Of a stretch of 64,000 nt of DNA, positions 1-9,459 are shown one piece after another. Location of the stretch: positions 19,704-83,703 of the forward strand of contig NZ_JAIFAG010000003.1 in assembly GCF_020012125.1 (NCBI RefSeq), given 5' to 3'. Source of the DNA: Hymenobacter psoromatis. GTDB taxonomy: Bacteria; Bacteroidota; Bacteroidia; Cytophagales; Hymenobacteraceae. The translations under genes and the position numbers were made by a program. Position 1 is the stretch's first letter. The number at the start of each line of letters is the position of its first letter. The notes under the pieces were generated by a model that ran no database searches, had not been told where the DNA came from, and was given only the letters and a program-made list of their open reading frames with translations.

Positions 1-1232
1 AATCAGAGGGTATCGATAATCTTCAAGAGGTGCATCCAAAATTTTATGAGGCATTAGTAGAAGGTGGATATATAGTTGAAAATGAATCAAATGAAGTCGA
101 ACAAGTTAAAGAAGTAAGCAGATTGGTCGATCTAAACGAAAGTATCTACCGGCTCACAATTAATCCAACAATGAATTGTAATTTCAAGTGCTGGTATTGC
201 TACGAAACCCATGTAAAGGGTTCAAGAATGAGCAATGATATAATAGAAAGGACCAATTCATTTATTACTCAAACCGCAAAAAGTCCAGCGCTGAAGGACT
301 TTTCTTTATCTTGGTTTGGCGGTGAGCCTCTACTTTATTTTGAAGATATTGTTCTACCTATAATGAAGCATTTTAATGAAGTGTGTGCTGCTAATGGAAT
401 AAATGGTGGGATAAGCTTTACAACTAACGCCTACCTTGTCACAGAGTCGATGGCAAAACTTTTAAAAGAAAATAAGACTCAGCATATGCAAGTTACTTTA
501 GACGGCGCAGAGCAAGATCATGACTTAGTGAGGTATGTCAATGCCAGCAAAGGTTCTTATAAGCAAATATTAAGAAATATAAAAACAATGCTACAAGAAG
601 GCATAAGAATTACTATGCGGATAAATTACACTTTATCAAAAATTGAAAGGTGCTTAGATATTATTGATGATATTAATGACATAACTGAAGCGCAACGTGA
701 CCTATTGCTAATAGATTTTCATCGTGTCTGGCAGGACAAGGGTGAAGATATAGAAGACATGACACATTATGTCATAAATAAATTTCAAAGCGCAGGTTTA
801 CCTGTTCGCTCGAATTTATCAATGAATAATTTGCGTGACTCCTGCTACGCTGATAAGAAAAACAGTTGTACTATTAATTATAATGGCGATATATTCAAAT
901 GTACCGCCAGAGATTTTACTACTGTAAAACGTGAAGGCTATATAAGCGAACTAGGGGAAATTGTATGGGAGAATGATTCTCTTAACAAAAGACTTTCGGC
1001 AAAATTTAACAACAAACCTTGTCTAGAATGCCGTATTCTTCCCCTATGTAATGGAGGTTGCTCGCAACATGCTGTAGATAATTTGGGAAAAGGAGATTAT
1101 TGCGTAAATGGCTTTGATGAAAAGCAAAAGGATAAAATAATTATTGGAAAGTTTGAAGAGGCATTAATATTAAACGAAAAACGCAGATTATTAGAAGAAT
1201 CACAGAAAACGGTGCTTCTGCCTAGCTCTTAA
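1..1232 (+). CDS. Radical SAM/SPASM peptide maturase, 5' end outside window
   Basis: The frame is open from the window edge to the TAA at 1230-1232, so the true start lies upstream; the first in-frame start-like codon is a GTG at 30. Counting from it, residues 50-57 hold the CX3CX2C cluster (CNFKCWYC) that binds the SAM-cleaving 4Fe-4S centre, and residues 95-100 read WFGGEP, the usual GGE motif. Cysteines at 272, 280, 291, 331, 334, 340, 344 and 358 form a SPASM domain for auxiliary clusters. Such enzymes modify ribosomally made peptides in the cytoplasm. The next intact gene is a C39-peptidase ABC exporter, which fits a RiPP locus. No precursor peptide gene is visible, so it may lie before the window. 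The gene is AT-rich, unlike the GC-rich bulk of the window, which suggests transfer. The family call is firm; the substrate is unknown. Confidence 0.9.
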   Translation, partial: SEGIDNLQEVHPKFYEALVEGGYIVENESNEVEQVKEVSRLVDLNESIYRLTINPTMNCNFKCWYCYETHVKGSRMSNDIIERTNSFITQTAKSPALKDFSLSWFGGEPLLYFEDIVLPIMKHFNEVCAANGINGGISFTTNAYLVTESMAKLLKENKTQHMQVTLDGAEQDHDLVRYVNASKGSYKQILRNIKTMLQEGIRITMRINYTLSKIERCLDIIDDINDITEAQRDLLLIDFHRVWQDKGEDIEDMTHYVINKFQSAGLPVRSNLSMNNLRDSCYADKKNSCTINYNGDIFKCTARDFTTVKREGYISELGEIVWENDSLNKRLSAKFNNKPCLECRILPLCNGGCSQHAVDNLGKGDYCVNGFDEKQKDKIIIGKFEEALILNEKRRLLEESQKTVLLPSS

Positions 1233-1573
1233 TTTTCGAGTTAAAAACTCAATTTAATTAGCTAAAGCAATTAATATTATTAGTGCAGGCACAGAAGTGT
1301 ACTAATGTCTTTACTAGCAAATTTATATTTATCTAGAATTCACATGCTCTAATATTTGACACTTGTAAGCAGAGAAATGGACCTATAGCAAAAAAATTGT
1401 GAACTTGTTCGCCTTGATTCACTATGTAAGCCGACACGAATGCCATCGTGGCGTAAAAATGCATCAAAGCTATTTGACACACATTAATATTGAAGAATTA
1501 TATTTATATAATATATACCTATTGCTCGTACGTAAGTATTAATAGTACCATAGAAAGTTTAACGGTCTCGGAG
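1233..1573. other. Gene-free AT-rich spacer after the maturase
   Basis: No credible gene is seen on either strand. A short hairpin (GAGTT, loop AAA, AACTC, 1238-1250) follows the maturase stop and could be a weak terminator. A RiPP precursor would be expected near here, but no reading frame with a Gly-Gly leader is visible. Confidence 0.5.
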
Positions 1574-2060
1574 CTATAGCACTGTGGCTACTAAGCGAAT
1601 AAAGGACAAATAATGTGCGTCCGACTTGTCATAGTGCGTGGCGACGCGGCAAAACTTTTTGATGCGATAGCAAAGTTGTTCAACTGCTTAGAGTTAGGCG
1701 TAGCACATAGAATCGTAGAAGAGGGATTGACTACGCTTGCACTGCGGCTAAATAATAGTGCCAGTACTGCACGCAGTCGGGGCTTCAACCAGCGTGTCGG
1801 CGAAATAGCTGTAGTCGGCAATGAGATAGGTCAGTGCCAGTTTGATGAATTAGGGCGGGACGTTGAGGTTCTAACCCTTCGGCAGGCAGTTTTAAAAGAA
1901 GCAGCCGTGGGCATTGGCCTCGATGTACGGCTTGCTAGTCAAGCCGCTGCAGCTGTGGTTCAGGTCTTGCGGCCCATTTTTTTGGACAACCTATTAGCGT
2001 GCTTGTATACCTGCACGGTGGTCAAATCAAGCTGTGACATGTGCAATACATCTTCCTATT
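1574..2060 (-). pseudogene. Decayed IS5-family transposase (C-terminal two thirds)
   Basis: On the minus strand, pieces of an IS5-type DDE transposase can be read across several frames. They run from a GLTSK segment near 1925, through a TYLIADYSYFADTL segment near 1830, to the C-terminal YRIKKFCRVATHYDK (about 1620-1665) and a stop at 1574-1576. The last piece matches the conserved tail of IS5-family transposases (RIKxFRRxATRYDK). Stops and at least one frameshift, in an A-run near 1980, separate the pieces, so the gene is dead. It separates the peptide maturase from its exporter. The open frame on the other strand over 1613-2179 is an antisense shadow of this remnant. Confidence 0.7.
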
Positions 2061-2328
2061 GTACAGTTGCTGACATTTGGGCTCACCCATCATTAAGGGT
2101 CAAGCGATGGAAACGGGCATACGTGGTGTGCGAGTTCTCAAGTAGGGGTAGGGTACGTCACAGAGACCATTGCGCGTAAGCCCCCGAACGGACTCTCACG
2201 AACAGGCAGTTATCCTAACTCTTACAAGGTTTCACGAAGAAATTGAAACAACTTTTAGCAAATTAAAGATTTATTTTTAAAACAAGATATTATTTAAATT
2301 TTTTATTACATAAATATACATAATTAAA

Positions 2329-4536
2329 ATGGCGAATAAAATTAAGTTTTATCCACAACTGGAGTCCACGGATTGCGGACCATCTTGTTTAAGGATGGTT
2401 TTATCTTATTATAATCGCACACTCACCTTGAATCAAATTAAAAGCTTTTTTACAATTACTAAAGTTGGAATTAGCATACATGACATTTTTGTCGCCGCTA
2501 AAAGCTTCGGCATGGACTCTCTTGTTGTGAAAATTAGTATAGAACAGCTATCAGAAATTCCATTGCCAGTGATACTACATTGGAAACAAGACCATTTTAT
2601 TGTATTGTACGGAATTGTTAAGAAAAATGATATAATAACTAAATTGAGCATCGCAGATCCTGCATACGGCAAGATTAATCTCAGCATTGAAGACTTCGAG
2701 AATAATTGGATAAATAACGACGAAAAAGGAGTAGCACTGGTACTTATACCGGATGGAAACTTCTTTGAACCAATTCAAGGTCTTCCTCTAGCTGATGAGA
2801 ATGTATTAAAGAGAGTATTATTGTTTACAAAAAAAAATATAAAAGGAAATTCCTCCTCTTTGTTAGCTGCTACACTATTTTTTTTAGTGGCTATGATAAC
2901 AAACTGGTCATTACCAATTTTTTTTCAAAAAGTTATTGACTTAGGTATTGGACACAAAAACTTATCAATAGTTATTATACTACTACTTGCACAATTTGCT
3001 ATAATATTAGGTAATGCTGTGAGCGATTTTGCTAATTCAAAAATATTACTTAAAGTAGGATTTAATATTGGTATTAAAATGCTTAAAGACTTCTTACTTA
3101 AAGTAATTAGTTTACCTATTAGCTTTTTTGATAATAGAATTAATTCTGATATTATTCAGAGGATTGATGATCAAGAAAGATTACAAAGTTTCTTAACTTA
3201 TAAATTACTATCATTTATAATTGCTATTGCAAATTTTATAGTATTTTCAGGAATGATTTTTTACTATAATAAGGTGTCTTTCTTAATCTGTTTAACCAGT
3301 TCTATTTTTTCTATTACATGGATGACATTATTTTTAGAAAAGAGGAAAATGTTAGATTATTCAAGATTTTCTTTTGCATCTGAAAATAAAAATAATATAT
3401 ATGAAATCATATCAGGGATGTCAGAAATTAAAATAAATAATGCAGAGAATAAAAAAATTAACCGTTGGCAAGAGGTACAAAATAATTTAAATTCTATTGT
3501 GCTTCATTCATTAAATCTTAATTATTATCAGCTCTTTGGAGTGAATGTATTGAACAGAGCAAAGGATGTACTTATAATCGCTATTTGTGCTGACCAAGTC
3601 ATAAAAGGCAAAATGACTATGGGAGTGATTATGACAATAAGTTATCTACTAGGGCAAGTAACTAGACCTGTTGAACAGATTGTGGACTTTATACGGAACC
3701 TTCAAGATGCTACATTATCTTTTGAGAGAATGTATGAAGTGCAGCAGAGAGAGGAAGAAAAATTTAATTTAAATACTTCTTTACCGACATCCATTAACAA
3801 TGGTTTTAAAATAAAAGATGTAAGTTTTAAATATCCCGGAAGTTATAATAAATTAGTTATTAATAGAATCAACGTTGAAATTCCTTTAAATAAAACAACT
3901 GCTATTGTTGGTGCTAGTGGAAGTGGTAAAACCACAATGTTAAAATTGCTATTAGGTTTCTATTACCCACAAAGCGGAGAAATTTTACTAGACGATATAG
4001 TATTCAGCGAACTAGATGTTAAATATTGGCGAAAGCAATGTGGAGTTGTTTTACAAGACGGTTATATTTTCAGTGGAACAATTGGTGAAAATATTTCTTT
4101 GAGTGATACTAATATTGATGAGGAGAAGTTAATTTCAGCATTAAACATTGCTTGCCTCCATGAGTTTGTTTTAAATTTACCGATGGGCTATCACACAAAA
4201 ATAGGGAGAACTGGTATAGAACTTAGTGGCGGTCAAAAACAACGTTTATTAATTGCTAGAGCTGTTTACAAGAATCCCACTTTTATTTTTTTCGATGAAG
4301 CAACAAGCTCTTTAGATGCAAATAACGAGAGACAGATAATGATTAATCTTCAATCATTTTTCAAAAATAAGACTGTTGTAGTAATTGCTCATAGATTAAG
4401 TACTGTTAGGAATGCAGATCAAATACTTGTTCTTGAGAAAGGATCAATAGTAGAAAGTGGCACACACATAGAATTAATAAACAATGAATCTTATTATTAT
4501 AATCTAATCAAAAATCAGCTTGAATTAGGAAAATAA
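2329..4536 (+). CDS. C39-peptidase ABC exporter (leader-cleaving peptide transporter)
   Basis: This 735-residue protein has the three-part architecture of bacteriocin/RiPP exporters. Residues 1-130 form a C39 papain-like peptidase with Cys16 in STDCGPSCL, His89 in QDHF and Asp110 in IADP as the likely catalytic residues. A six-helix ABC transmembrane domain follows at about 165-450. The ATPase domain has Walker A GASGSGKTT (~527-535), signature LSGGQ (~631) and Walker B FFDEAT (~654). Family members cut precursor peptides after a double-glycine leader and export the product across the inner membrane. The maturase lies upstream, across an IS remnant, and the outer-membrane protein gene starts 33 nt downstream, probably in one operon. 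The ATG at 2329 follows an AT-rich leader. The coding is AT-rich like its neighbours. Confidence 0.93.
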   Translation: MANKIKFYPQLESTDCGPSCLRMVLSYYNRTLTLNQIKSFFTITKVGISIHDIFVAAKSFGMDSLVVKISIEQLSEIPLPVILHWKQDHFIVLYGIVKKNDIITKLSIADPAYGKINLSIEDFENNWINNDEKGVALVLIPDGNFFEPIQGLPLADENVLKRVLLFTKKNIKGNSSSLLAATLFFLVAMITNWSLPIFFQKVIDLGIGHKNLSIVIILLLAQFAIILGNAVSDFANSKILLKVGFNIGIKMLKDFLLKVISLPISFFDNRINSDIIQRIDDQERLQSFLTYKLLSFIIAIANFIVFSGMIFYYNKVSFLICLTSSIFSITWMTLFLEKRKMLDYSRFSFASENKNNIYEIISGMSEIKINNAENKKINRWQEVQNNLNSIVLHSLNLNYYQLFGVNVLNRAKDVLIIAICADQVIKGKMTMGVIMTISYLLGQVTRPVEQIVDFIRNLQDATLSFERMYEVQQREEEKFNLNTSLPTSINNGFKIKDVSFKYPGSYNKLVINRINVEIPLNKTTAIVGASGSGKTTMLKLLLGFYYPQSGEILLDDIVFSELDVKYWRKQCGVVLQDGYIFSGTIGENISLSDTNIDEEKLISALNIACLHEFVLNLPMGYHTKIGRTGIELSGGQKQRLLIARAVYKNPTFIFFDEATSSLDANNERQIMINLQSFFKNKTVVVIAHRLSTVRNADQILVLEKGSIVESGTHIELINNESYYYNLIKNQLELGK

Positions 4537-4569
4537 TTATTAAAACATTGAAATCAATATCAATTCGAA

Positions 4570-7002
4570 ATGAAGCAATTCATTAAGCTTATCTTAGTAA
4601 TTGTTCCAATTTTAACTTGGCAGATAAGTTATGCTCAACTAGCTGAGTCTAATTTAGTATCTGGAACAGTTTGTGATGAAAATAAAAAGCCCATATTGGG
4701 AACTAATATTTTACTATTTAATAAATCAGACTCACTTAATCTAATTCTCTCTACAATTTCTGATTCTTTAGGGCATTTTTCATTCTCATCCTTGAAGTTA
4801 GGTCAGTATTCGATTTTAATAAAATCCTTTGGCTATCAGAATACGTTGCGCAAAACTATTAATTTAACTCGCACTAATTCAAATTATTCATTAGGAGTAA
4901 TTTCATTACAAACTGACTCTAAGGTACTTGGAGAAGTAATCGTTACAGGTGAACCACCATTGGTTACGCAGAAACTCGGCGTAATTACTGTAAACATGAA
5001 TAGTTCTTATTTAAAAACAGCTACTAACACACTTGACGTGTTAAGCAGGTCGCCTGGGATTCGAGTTGATGTACAAGGAAATATATTGCTAGCAAATGGT
5101 GTCTCACCAGTTGTATACATGGATGGAAAACAAATTCCTCTTACTAGTGACGAGCTTAAATCTATAGCTCGAGAGGATATTGAGAGTATTGAAATTATGC
5201 CTAACGCATCGGCTCGATATGACGGAGATACTAAAGCAGTTATTGAACTTAAACTTAAGCGAGATAAGAATTTGGGAATAAAGGGGAATTTATACGGTGG
5301 CGGGTATGTTAATAGGAAATTCTTAGGAAGTGAAACAGGAGTCAGTATTACATATAAGACTAAGAAGTGGATCAACTATATTCGGTTATCGACCAATATT
5401 TCAAATAATTTTTTGTTATCAAATTCATCTAGAGTTTCTGCTGATGCGCTTGGTAATTTTGAGACATTTAATATCAATGGTCTCGCACGTTTGCATACAA
5501 ATCCGGTATCGTTTCAAACTAGCTCAGACTATAGTTTTAATACAAAAAATACAATAGGTTTTTTAATAAAAGGCCTTTCTACAACTGGCAATGATGTAAC
5601 TCAAAATACTACGGACATTCTAAACTCGAATGGCAACTATTCATTGCCAACTCTTTCCACCTCACTCAAAAAAAACCTATCTATAGGGACTGATTTAAGC
5701 TACAAGTTAACGCTGGAACCATCAAAGACAAGCTTACAAGCGTATCTGGACTTTATACATTATAATTATCAACAGGAGCAAACCTTTGTGAGTGATTTTA
5801 CTAATGCACCAACTGATATTAACAATTTTCCTAGCGTTCTAATTAGTAATTATCCTAGTACTACCAATATTTTTTCTTTTAGAATCGACTATACCAAAAC
5901 ATTTAATAAAGGTAGTAAGATAAGTGCTGGCATGAAAAATACAAATACAGATACAGATAACAAAGCTGATTTTGATAGTATTAGAGTAAGCGAACCAAAT
6001 AAACTTTACCATGATTATTCTAAAAGCAATCAATTTTTGTATAAAGAGAGAATAAATGCTGGATACATTGGCTATACTTTTGACAAAAAAAATAATTCTT
6101 TTGATTTAGCAGTTCGTCTCGAAAACACTAAATCCCAAGGAAATTCATTAACTTTGAATCAATCTGTTAATAGAAATTACTTGAAGATACTTCCAAGTTT
6201 CAGCTTTCAACACAATTTTAGTAAGACAACTAACTTATCATTAGATTTTTCTCGTAAATTAAGCAGGCCTACTTTTTTCGATCTCAATCCATTTAGGTTC
6301 TATACAAACCCTTACACATACAATGAAGGTAATCCATTTCTTTTGCCATCTACAATCACCTCTACTGACATAGGTTATCATTATAAAGACTTAAATATAA
6401 CATTAAAACATATTATATTTGCGAATCAATTCGCACAACTTCCACTTCATAACCCTGTAAATAATACACTGGCTTATATCAGAACAAATTTAGATAAAGT
6501 ACAAAACTTTTCTATAGAATCAAATTTTGACTATAGTTTCGTGAAATGGTGGAAGATTCATCATTACTTGGTACTTTATCATACTAAAACAACTTCTTTT
6601 TTTGATAATAATTATATTAATAATGGTGCTTTTTCTGTTTATTTATATGGACAGCATGCATTTACATTACCGAATAAATTTAACCTCAACTTGAGTTATT
6701 ATTATAGTGGCCCTAGCGCTTCACAGGTATATACTGTTAAAAGTAATTCCAGCATTAGTTTTGGTTTGCAAAAAAGTTTTTTTAAAGAAAAGATTAATAC
6801 TCAAATTAATATTAGTGATATATTTAACTTTTATAGAGAATCTTTTTATGGTTACTACAATAATTTTTATATTAATAATATGCAAAAACGTGGTGTTCAG
6901 CAAATAAATATAAGATTTACATATTCATTTGGCAAATCTACATTTAATCGCCAAAATAAATATTCTGGAAGTACAGAAGAGGAAAATAGAGCAAGCCATT
7001 AA
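4570..7002 (+). CDS. Outer-membrane beta-barrel receptor (TonB-dependent-like)
   Basis: The 810-residue product starts with a signal peptide (residues 1 to ~22, ending SYAQ). A carboxypeptidase-regulatory-like beta-sandwich follows (SGTVCDENKKPILGTNI, ~30-50), then a plug region (GEVIVTGEPP near residue 120; YMDGKQIPL near 185). The rest is a long beta-barrel rich in Tyr, Asn, Ser and alternating hydrophobics, ending in a TYSFGKS-type strand. This is the layout of Bacteroidota outer-membrane beta-barrel proteins that occur next to peptide exporters. It starts 33 nt after the ABC gene and is probably co-transcribed. It may pass the exported peptide across the outer membrane or take up a ligand; the direction cannot be told from sequence. 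A short hydrophilic tail follows the last strand. Confidence 0.87.
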   Translation: MKQFIKLILVIVPILTWQISYAQLAESNLVSGTVCDENKKPILGTNILLFNKSDSLNLILSTISDSLGHFSFSSLKLGQYSILIKSFGYQNTLRKTINLTRTNSNYSLGVISLQTDSKVLGEVIVTGEPPLVTQKLGVITVNMNSSYLKTATNTLDVLSRSPGIRVDVQGNILLANGVSPVVYMDGKQIPLTSDELKSIAREDIESIEIMPNASARYDGDTKAVIELKLKRDKNLGIKGNLYGGGYVNRKFLGSETGVSITYKTKKWINYIRLSTNISNNFLLSNSSRVSADALGNFETFNINGLARLHTNPVSFQTSSDYSFNTKNTIGFLIKGLSTTGNDVTQNTTDILNSNGNYSLPTLSTSLKKNLSIGTDLSYKLTLEPSKTSLQAYLDFIHYNYQQEQTFVSDFTNAPTDINNFPSVLISNYPSTTNIFSFRIDYTKTFNKGSKISAGMKNTNTDTDNKADFDSIRVSEPNKLYHDYSKSNQFLYKERINAGYIGYTFDKKNNSFDLAVRLENTKSQGNSLTLNQSVNRNYLKILPSFSFQHNFSKTTNLSLDFSRKLSRPTFFDLNPFRFYTNPYTYNEGNPFLLPSTITSTDIGYHYKDLNITLKHIIFANQFAQLPLHNPVNNTLAYIRTNLDKVQNFSIESNFDYSFVKWWKIHHYLVLYHTKTTSFFDNNYINNGAFSVYLYGQHAFTLPNKFNLNLSYYYSGPSASQVYTVKSNSSISFGLQKSFFKEKINTQINISDIFNFYRESFYGYYNNFYINNMQKRGVQQINIRFTYSFGKSTFNRQNKYSGSTEEENRASH

Positions 7003-7270
7003 GTAAATTTAAATTTTATAGCTTATCAAAACAATTGATTAAGTTTCAAAAAATTTAATTGTCTCGTCCTGAAAATAAGTTGACAGTTTTAAGATAGTCT
7101 AAAATTTGGTTGTCCGTTTTGGCGACAGGCCTAAATCTACTTCATCTTGGGGCTGCTGTCACGAGCGGTTTGTATTAGTTTTTCCAGCGTCGCTCCAGTG
7201 GTTTCCAATTACTACGTGTTTCGTTAGGGCTCTGCATATTAAACTCAGTTGCGGCCGTTTGTAGTTGTAG
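7003..7270. other. Spacer with an IS-end-like sequence
   Basis: No gene is seen. A sequence near 7061-7095 (TGTCTCGTCCTGAAAATAAG, then TTGACAG) resembles an IS3-type terminal inverted repeat and would mark the right end of the dead transposase that follows. No matching opposite end was found. Confidence 0.4.
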
Positions 7271-7790
7271 ATAAACACCGTCCCTTCAGGTGCTGTTAGG
7301 CTTCATATAGAGAGCACACCTGCTGTTGGCTCAGGTGCTGCTGTTTCCTGATGCCGCTGATGTATTCAGCCAACGAGTTTTCCATTAGGTCGGAGTTTTT
7401 CGTCAAGCTCACCTGCGCTTGCCACGCTGTCAATACAATCAGGTATTCCTTGCTACAATACTGGATACCTGGGTCGCTGTCGTGAATTAACTGCCGACCA
7501 GCTCGCTTGGTCATCTGGCGCAAAGTCATCTCCAGCACCCGGCGACAACGAAGGGTGGCCAGCGTCTCGGCCACGGCAAAGCCCCTGATGCGGTGCGAGT
7601 ATACATCAGTGAGTAGCGAAACGTACAGGCAGCCAGCTTCGGTGGATTAGTACGTGATGACGGCAACCCATACTTGATTGGGTCGTAACGGGTCAACTCC
7701 TTAATCAGGTTAGGATACTTGCGAAACTGGTGCCTGGAAAACACGGTAACTCACGCTTCATGTATTCATGCTCGTGCTCACGCATTAGTG
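7270..7790 (-). pseudogene. Decayed IS3-family transposase (orfB C-terminal part)
   Basis: Minus-strand pieces of an IS3-type integrase-core transposase are present. Near 7744 the frame gives FRKYPNLIKEL, followed by a degenerate match to the usual VWVADITY block. In another frame, 7574-7296 gives RQLIHDSDPGIQYCSKEY, which matches the IS3 DDE block (LIHHSDRGxQY), then SLTKNSDLMENSLAE, which matches (M)SxxGNxxDNAxxE. The two frames must be joined by a frameshift, and the C-terminus is missing. It cannot encode an active enzyme. The GC content changes sharply here, marking the right border of the AT-rich peptide island. Confidence 0.7.
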
Positions 7791-7858
7791 CCCCACGCCG
7801 TAGTCGCCCGAATAGGTAGCTAGTCAAATTTAACTTTCCTTCCGTTCTTTATGCTTGC

Positions 7859-7893
7859 AAAAAAGCCTTGCCTCGCCCGGCAATGTTTTTTTG
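7859..7893. terminator. Possible bidirectional terminator
   Basis: A short GC stem (TTGCC, loop TCGCCC, GGCAA at 7868-7883) is preceded by a run of A and followed by a run of T, as in a two-way intrinsic terminator. The stem is only five base pairs. Confidence 0.35.
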
Positions 7894-7957
7894 TGAGTGG
7901 AAGGGATTAGGAACCATAAGGTTTACTTCTGATACCTTTCTGATGATTGGCCTCACA

Positions 7958-7989
7958 CCGCATAGGGCCTGATAACAGGCCCTATGCGG
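7958..7989. repeat. Perfect 14-bp inverted repeat, 4-nt loop
   Basis: The left arm CCGCATAGGGCCTG (7958-7971) and right arm CAGGCCCTATGCGG (7976-7989) pair perfectly around ATAA. No T-run follows, so a protein-binding site is as likely as a terminator. It lies about 250 nt upstream of the beta-propeller gene. Confidence 0.5.
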
Positions 7990-8235
7990 ACGCTATCCAG
8001 AAGACGGGCGCACTTGAACCGCTGGTTGAATAAACCTGCTTTACCTTTCGAACCATTACGCCTTTGTTAAAGGATGGCAGTACCTTCCCCCTTTCCGGCT
8101 GGCAAACGTGCCCCTAGGCAAGCCTTGCCGATGCGCCCATTTCATTCGCAGCGCTGGTTATCCTTCTCGGCCATTGCCTGGGTTGGCGTGGCCGATTTGC
8201 CCGGTACAGTCAACTACTAAAACGAAAACAAGCCG

Positions 8236-9243
8236 ATGAAAACGCCTTATTTTCTGGCAGCAATGCTCTTAACAGCAGCCGTATCCTACGCCCAAACTAC
8301 CTCAAGCTACCATATTAGTGCGGCCTTCGCTATTAAAGGTGGGGGAGGCTACGATTACATGACGGTCGACCCCGCTTCTGAAAAATTATATGTTACCTAT
8401 GGGTCGCAAGTAAACATTTTAAACAAAACTACCGGCGACTCCCTGGGGGTTATTCACGTCGAAAAGGATGCGCACGGCATTGCCCTCGTGCCTTCTTTGG
8501 GCAAAGGCTATATCAGCAACGGCACTCTGAATCAAGTGCTCGTATTTGACCTGGCGACCAATAAACTACTGGCCCACGTGCCCACCGGGCAATTCACGGA
8601 TGCCATTTTCTACGATGACTTTTCTAAAAAAGTGATTACGTGCAACGGCCGCAGTAAAAACATGACGGTGATCGACCCCACGGCTGATGCGGTGGTCGCC
8701 ACCGTCCAACTGAGTGGCTGGCCCGAAACCGCGGTAAGCGACGGCAAGGGCCACCTCTACGTGAACAATGCCGAGAAAGCGGAGATAGACGTAATCGATG
8801 CCACGACCTTTAAAGTCACCCATCACTGGCCCAATAAGCCCGGCACGGGGGCCTCAGGTCTGAGCATGGACCGGCAAGCCATGCGCTTATTTGCCACGTG
8901 TGGCAACAAACGCCTGATCGTGATGGATGCAACGAACGGTAAGGTCGTGGCCAGTTTCCCGACCGGGGACGGGGCCGACGGCGCGGGGTTTGATAACGGC
9001 TTAAAAACGGCTTATTCCGCCAATGGCGAGGGCACGTTGACCGTTATTCAGGAGCTGTCGGCCAATAAATTCCGGTTAGTCGGCAACGTCATCACGAAAC
9101 CGGGCACCCGAACGATTGCGGTGGACCAAAAAACGCACAAGGTTTATCTGCCCTCCGCTTCCTTTAAACCAGCGACCAAAGATACCTTTCGTCCAGAAAT
9201 GGTACCGGGAACATTTGAAATACTGACTGTTGAAAGGAAGTAG
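8236..9243 (+). CDS. Secreted YncE-like (YVTN) beta-propeller protein
   Basis: The 335-residue protein has an N-terminal signal peptide (MKTPYFLAAMLLTAAVSYAQ). It then shows repeated beta-propeller blades with patterns such as DPASEKLYVTYGSQVNILN, DFSKKVITCNGRSKNMTVID and DRQAMRLFATCGNKRLIVMD. These are YVTN/YncE-type repeats of about 45 residues, enough for a six- or seven-bladed propeller. Such proteins are secreted and bind ligands or partners; many have no known substrate. It stands alone between a dead IS3 and the first tyrosine recombinase, with a hairpin overlapping its stop codon. The ATG at 8236 is directly followed by the signal sequence, which supports the start. Confidence 0.88.
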   Translation: MKTPYFLAAMLLTAAVSYAQTTSSYHISAAFAIKGGGGYDYMTVDPASEKLYVTYGSQVNILNKTTGDSLGVIHVEKDAHGIALVPSLGKGYISNGTLNQVLVFDLATNKLLAHVPTGQFTDAIFYDDFSKKVITCNGRSKNMTVIDPTADAVVATVQLSGWPETAVSDGKGHLYVNNAEKAEIDVIDATTFKVTHHWPNKPGTGASGLSMDRQAMRLFATCGNKRLIVMDATNGKVVASFPTGDGADGAGFDNGLKTAYSANGEGTLTVIQELSANKFRLVGNVITKPGTRTIAVDQKTHKVYLPSASFKPATKDTFRPEMVPGTFEILTVERK

Positions 9244-9264
9244 TCCTTAACTGAGGACTACTTC
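9237..9264 (+). terminator. Hairpin over the stop codon of the beta-propeller gene
   Basis: The perfect 11-bp stem GAAGTAGTCCT / AGGACTACTTC with loop TAACTG spans the stop codon (9241-9243). No strong T-run follows, so it may be a terminator or an mRNA 3'-end stabiliser. Confidence 0.5.
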
Positions 9265-9459
9265 AGGGACGTTTAACGAATCAACAGGGGCATCTGCCCC
9301 ATAAAATGGGCCAAACTAAACCAGCGCAAGTCGGATAATTACAAGGAAAGCGTGCAGGACCTGCCCGCCCCCTCTTCACGCCCTGCCTATTTGCGCTCGC
9401 CCGCCGCTGTAAAACAGTCAGCGAGCTACTCCTAGTATATAGCTCCCATTTCTTGGGCA

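Noticed and set aside
1613..2179. 188-codon plus-strand open frame
   Set aside because: It is antisense to recognisable pieces of a dead IS5 transposase on the minus strand and has no family features.
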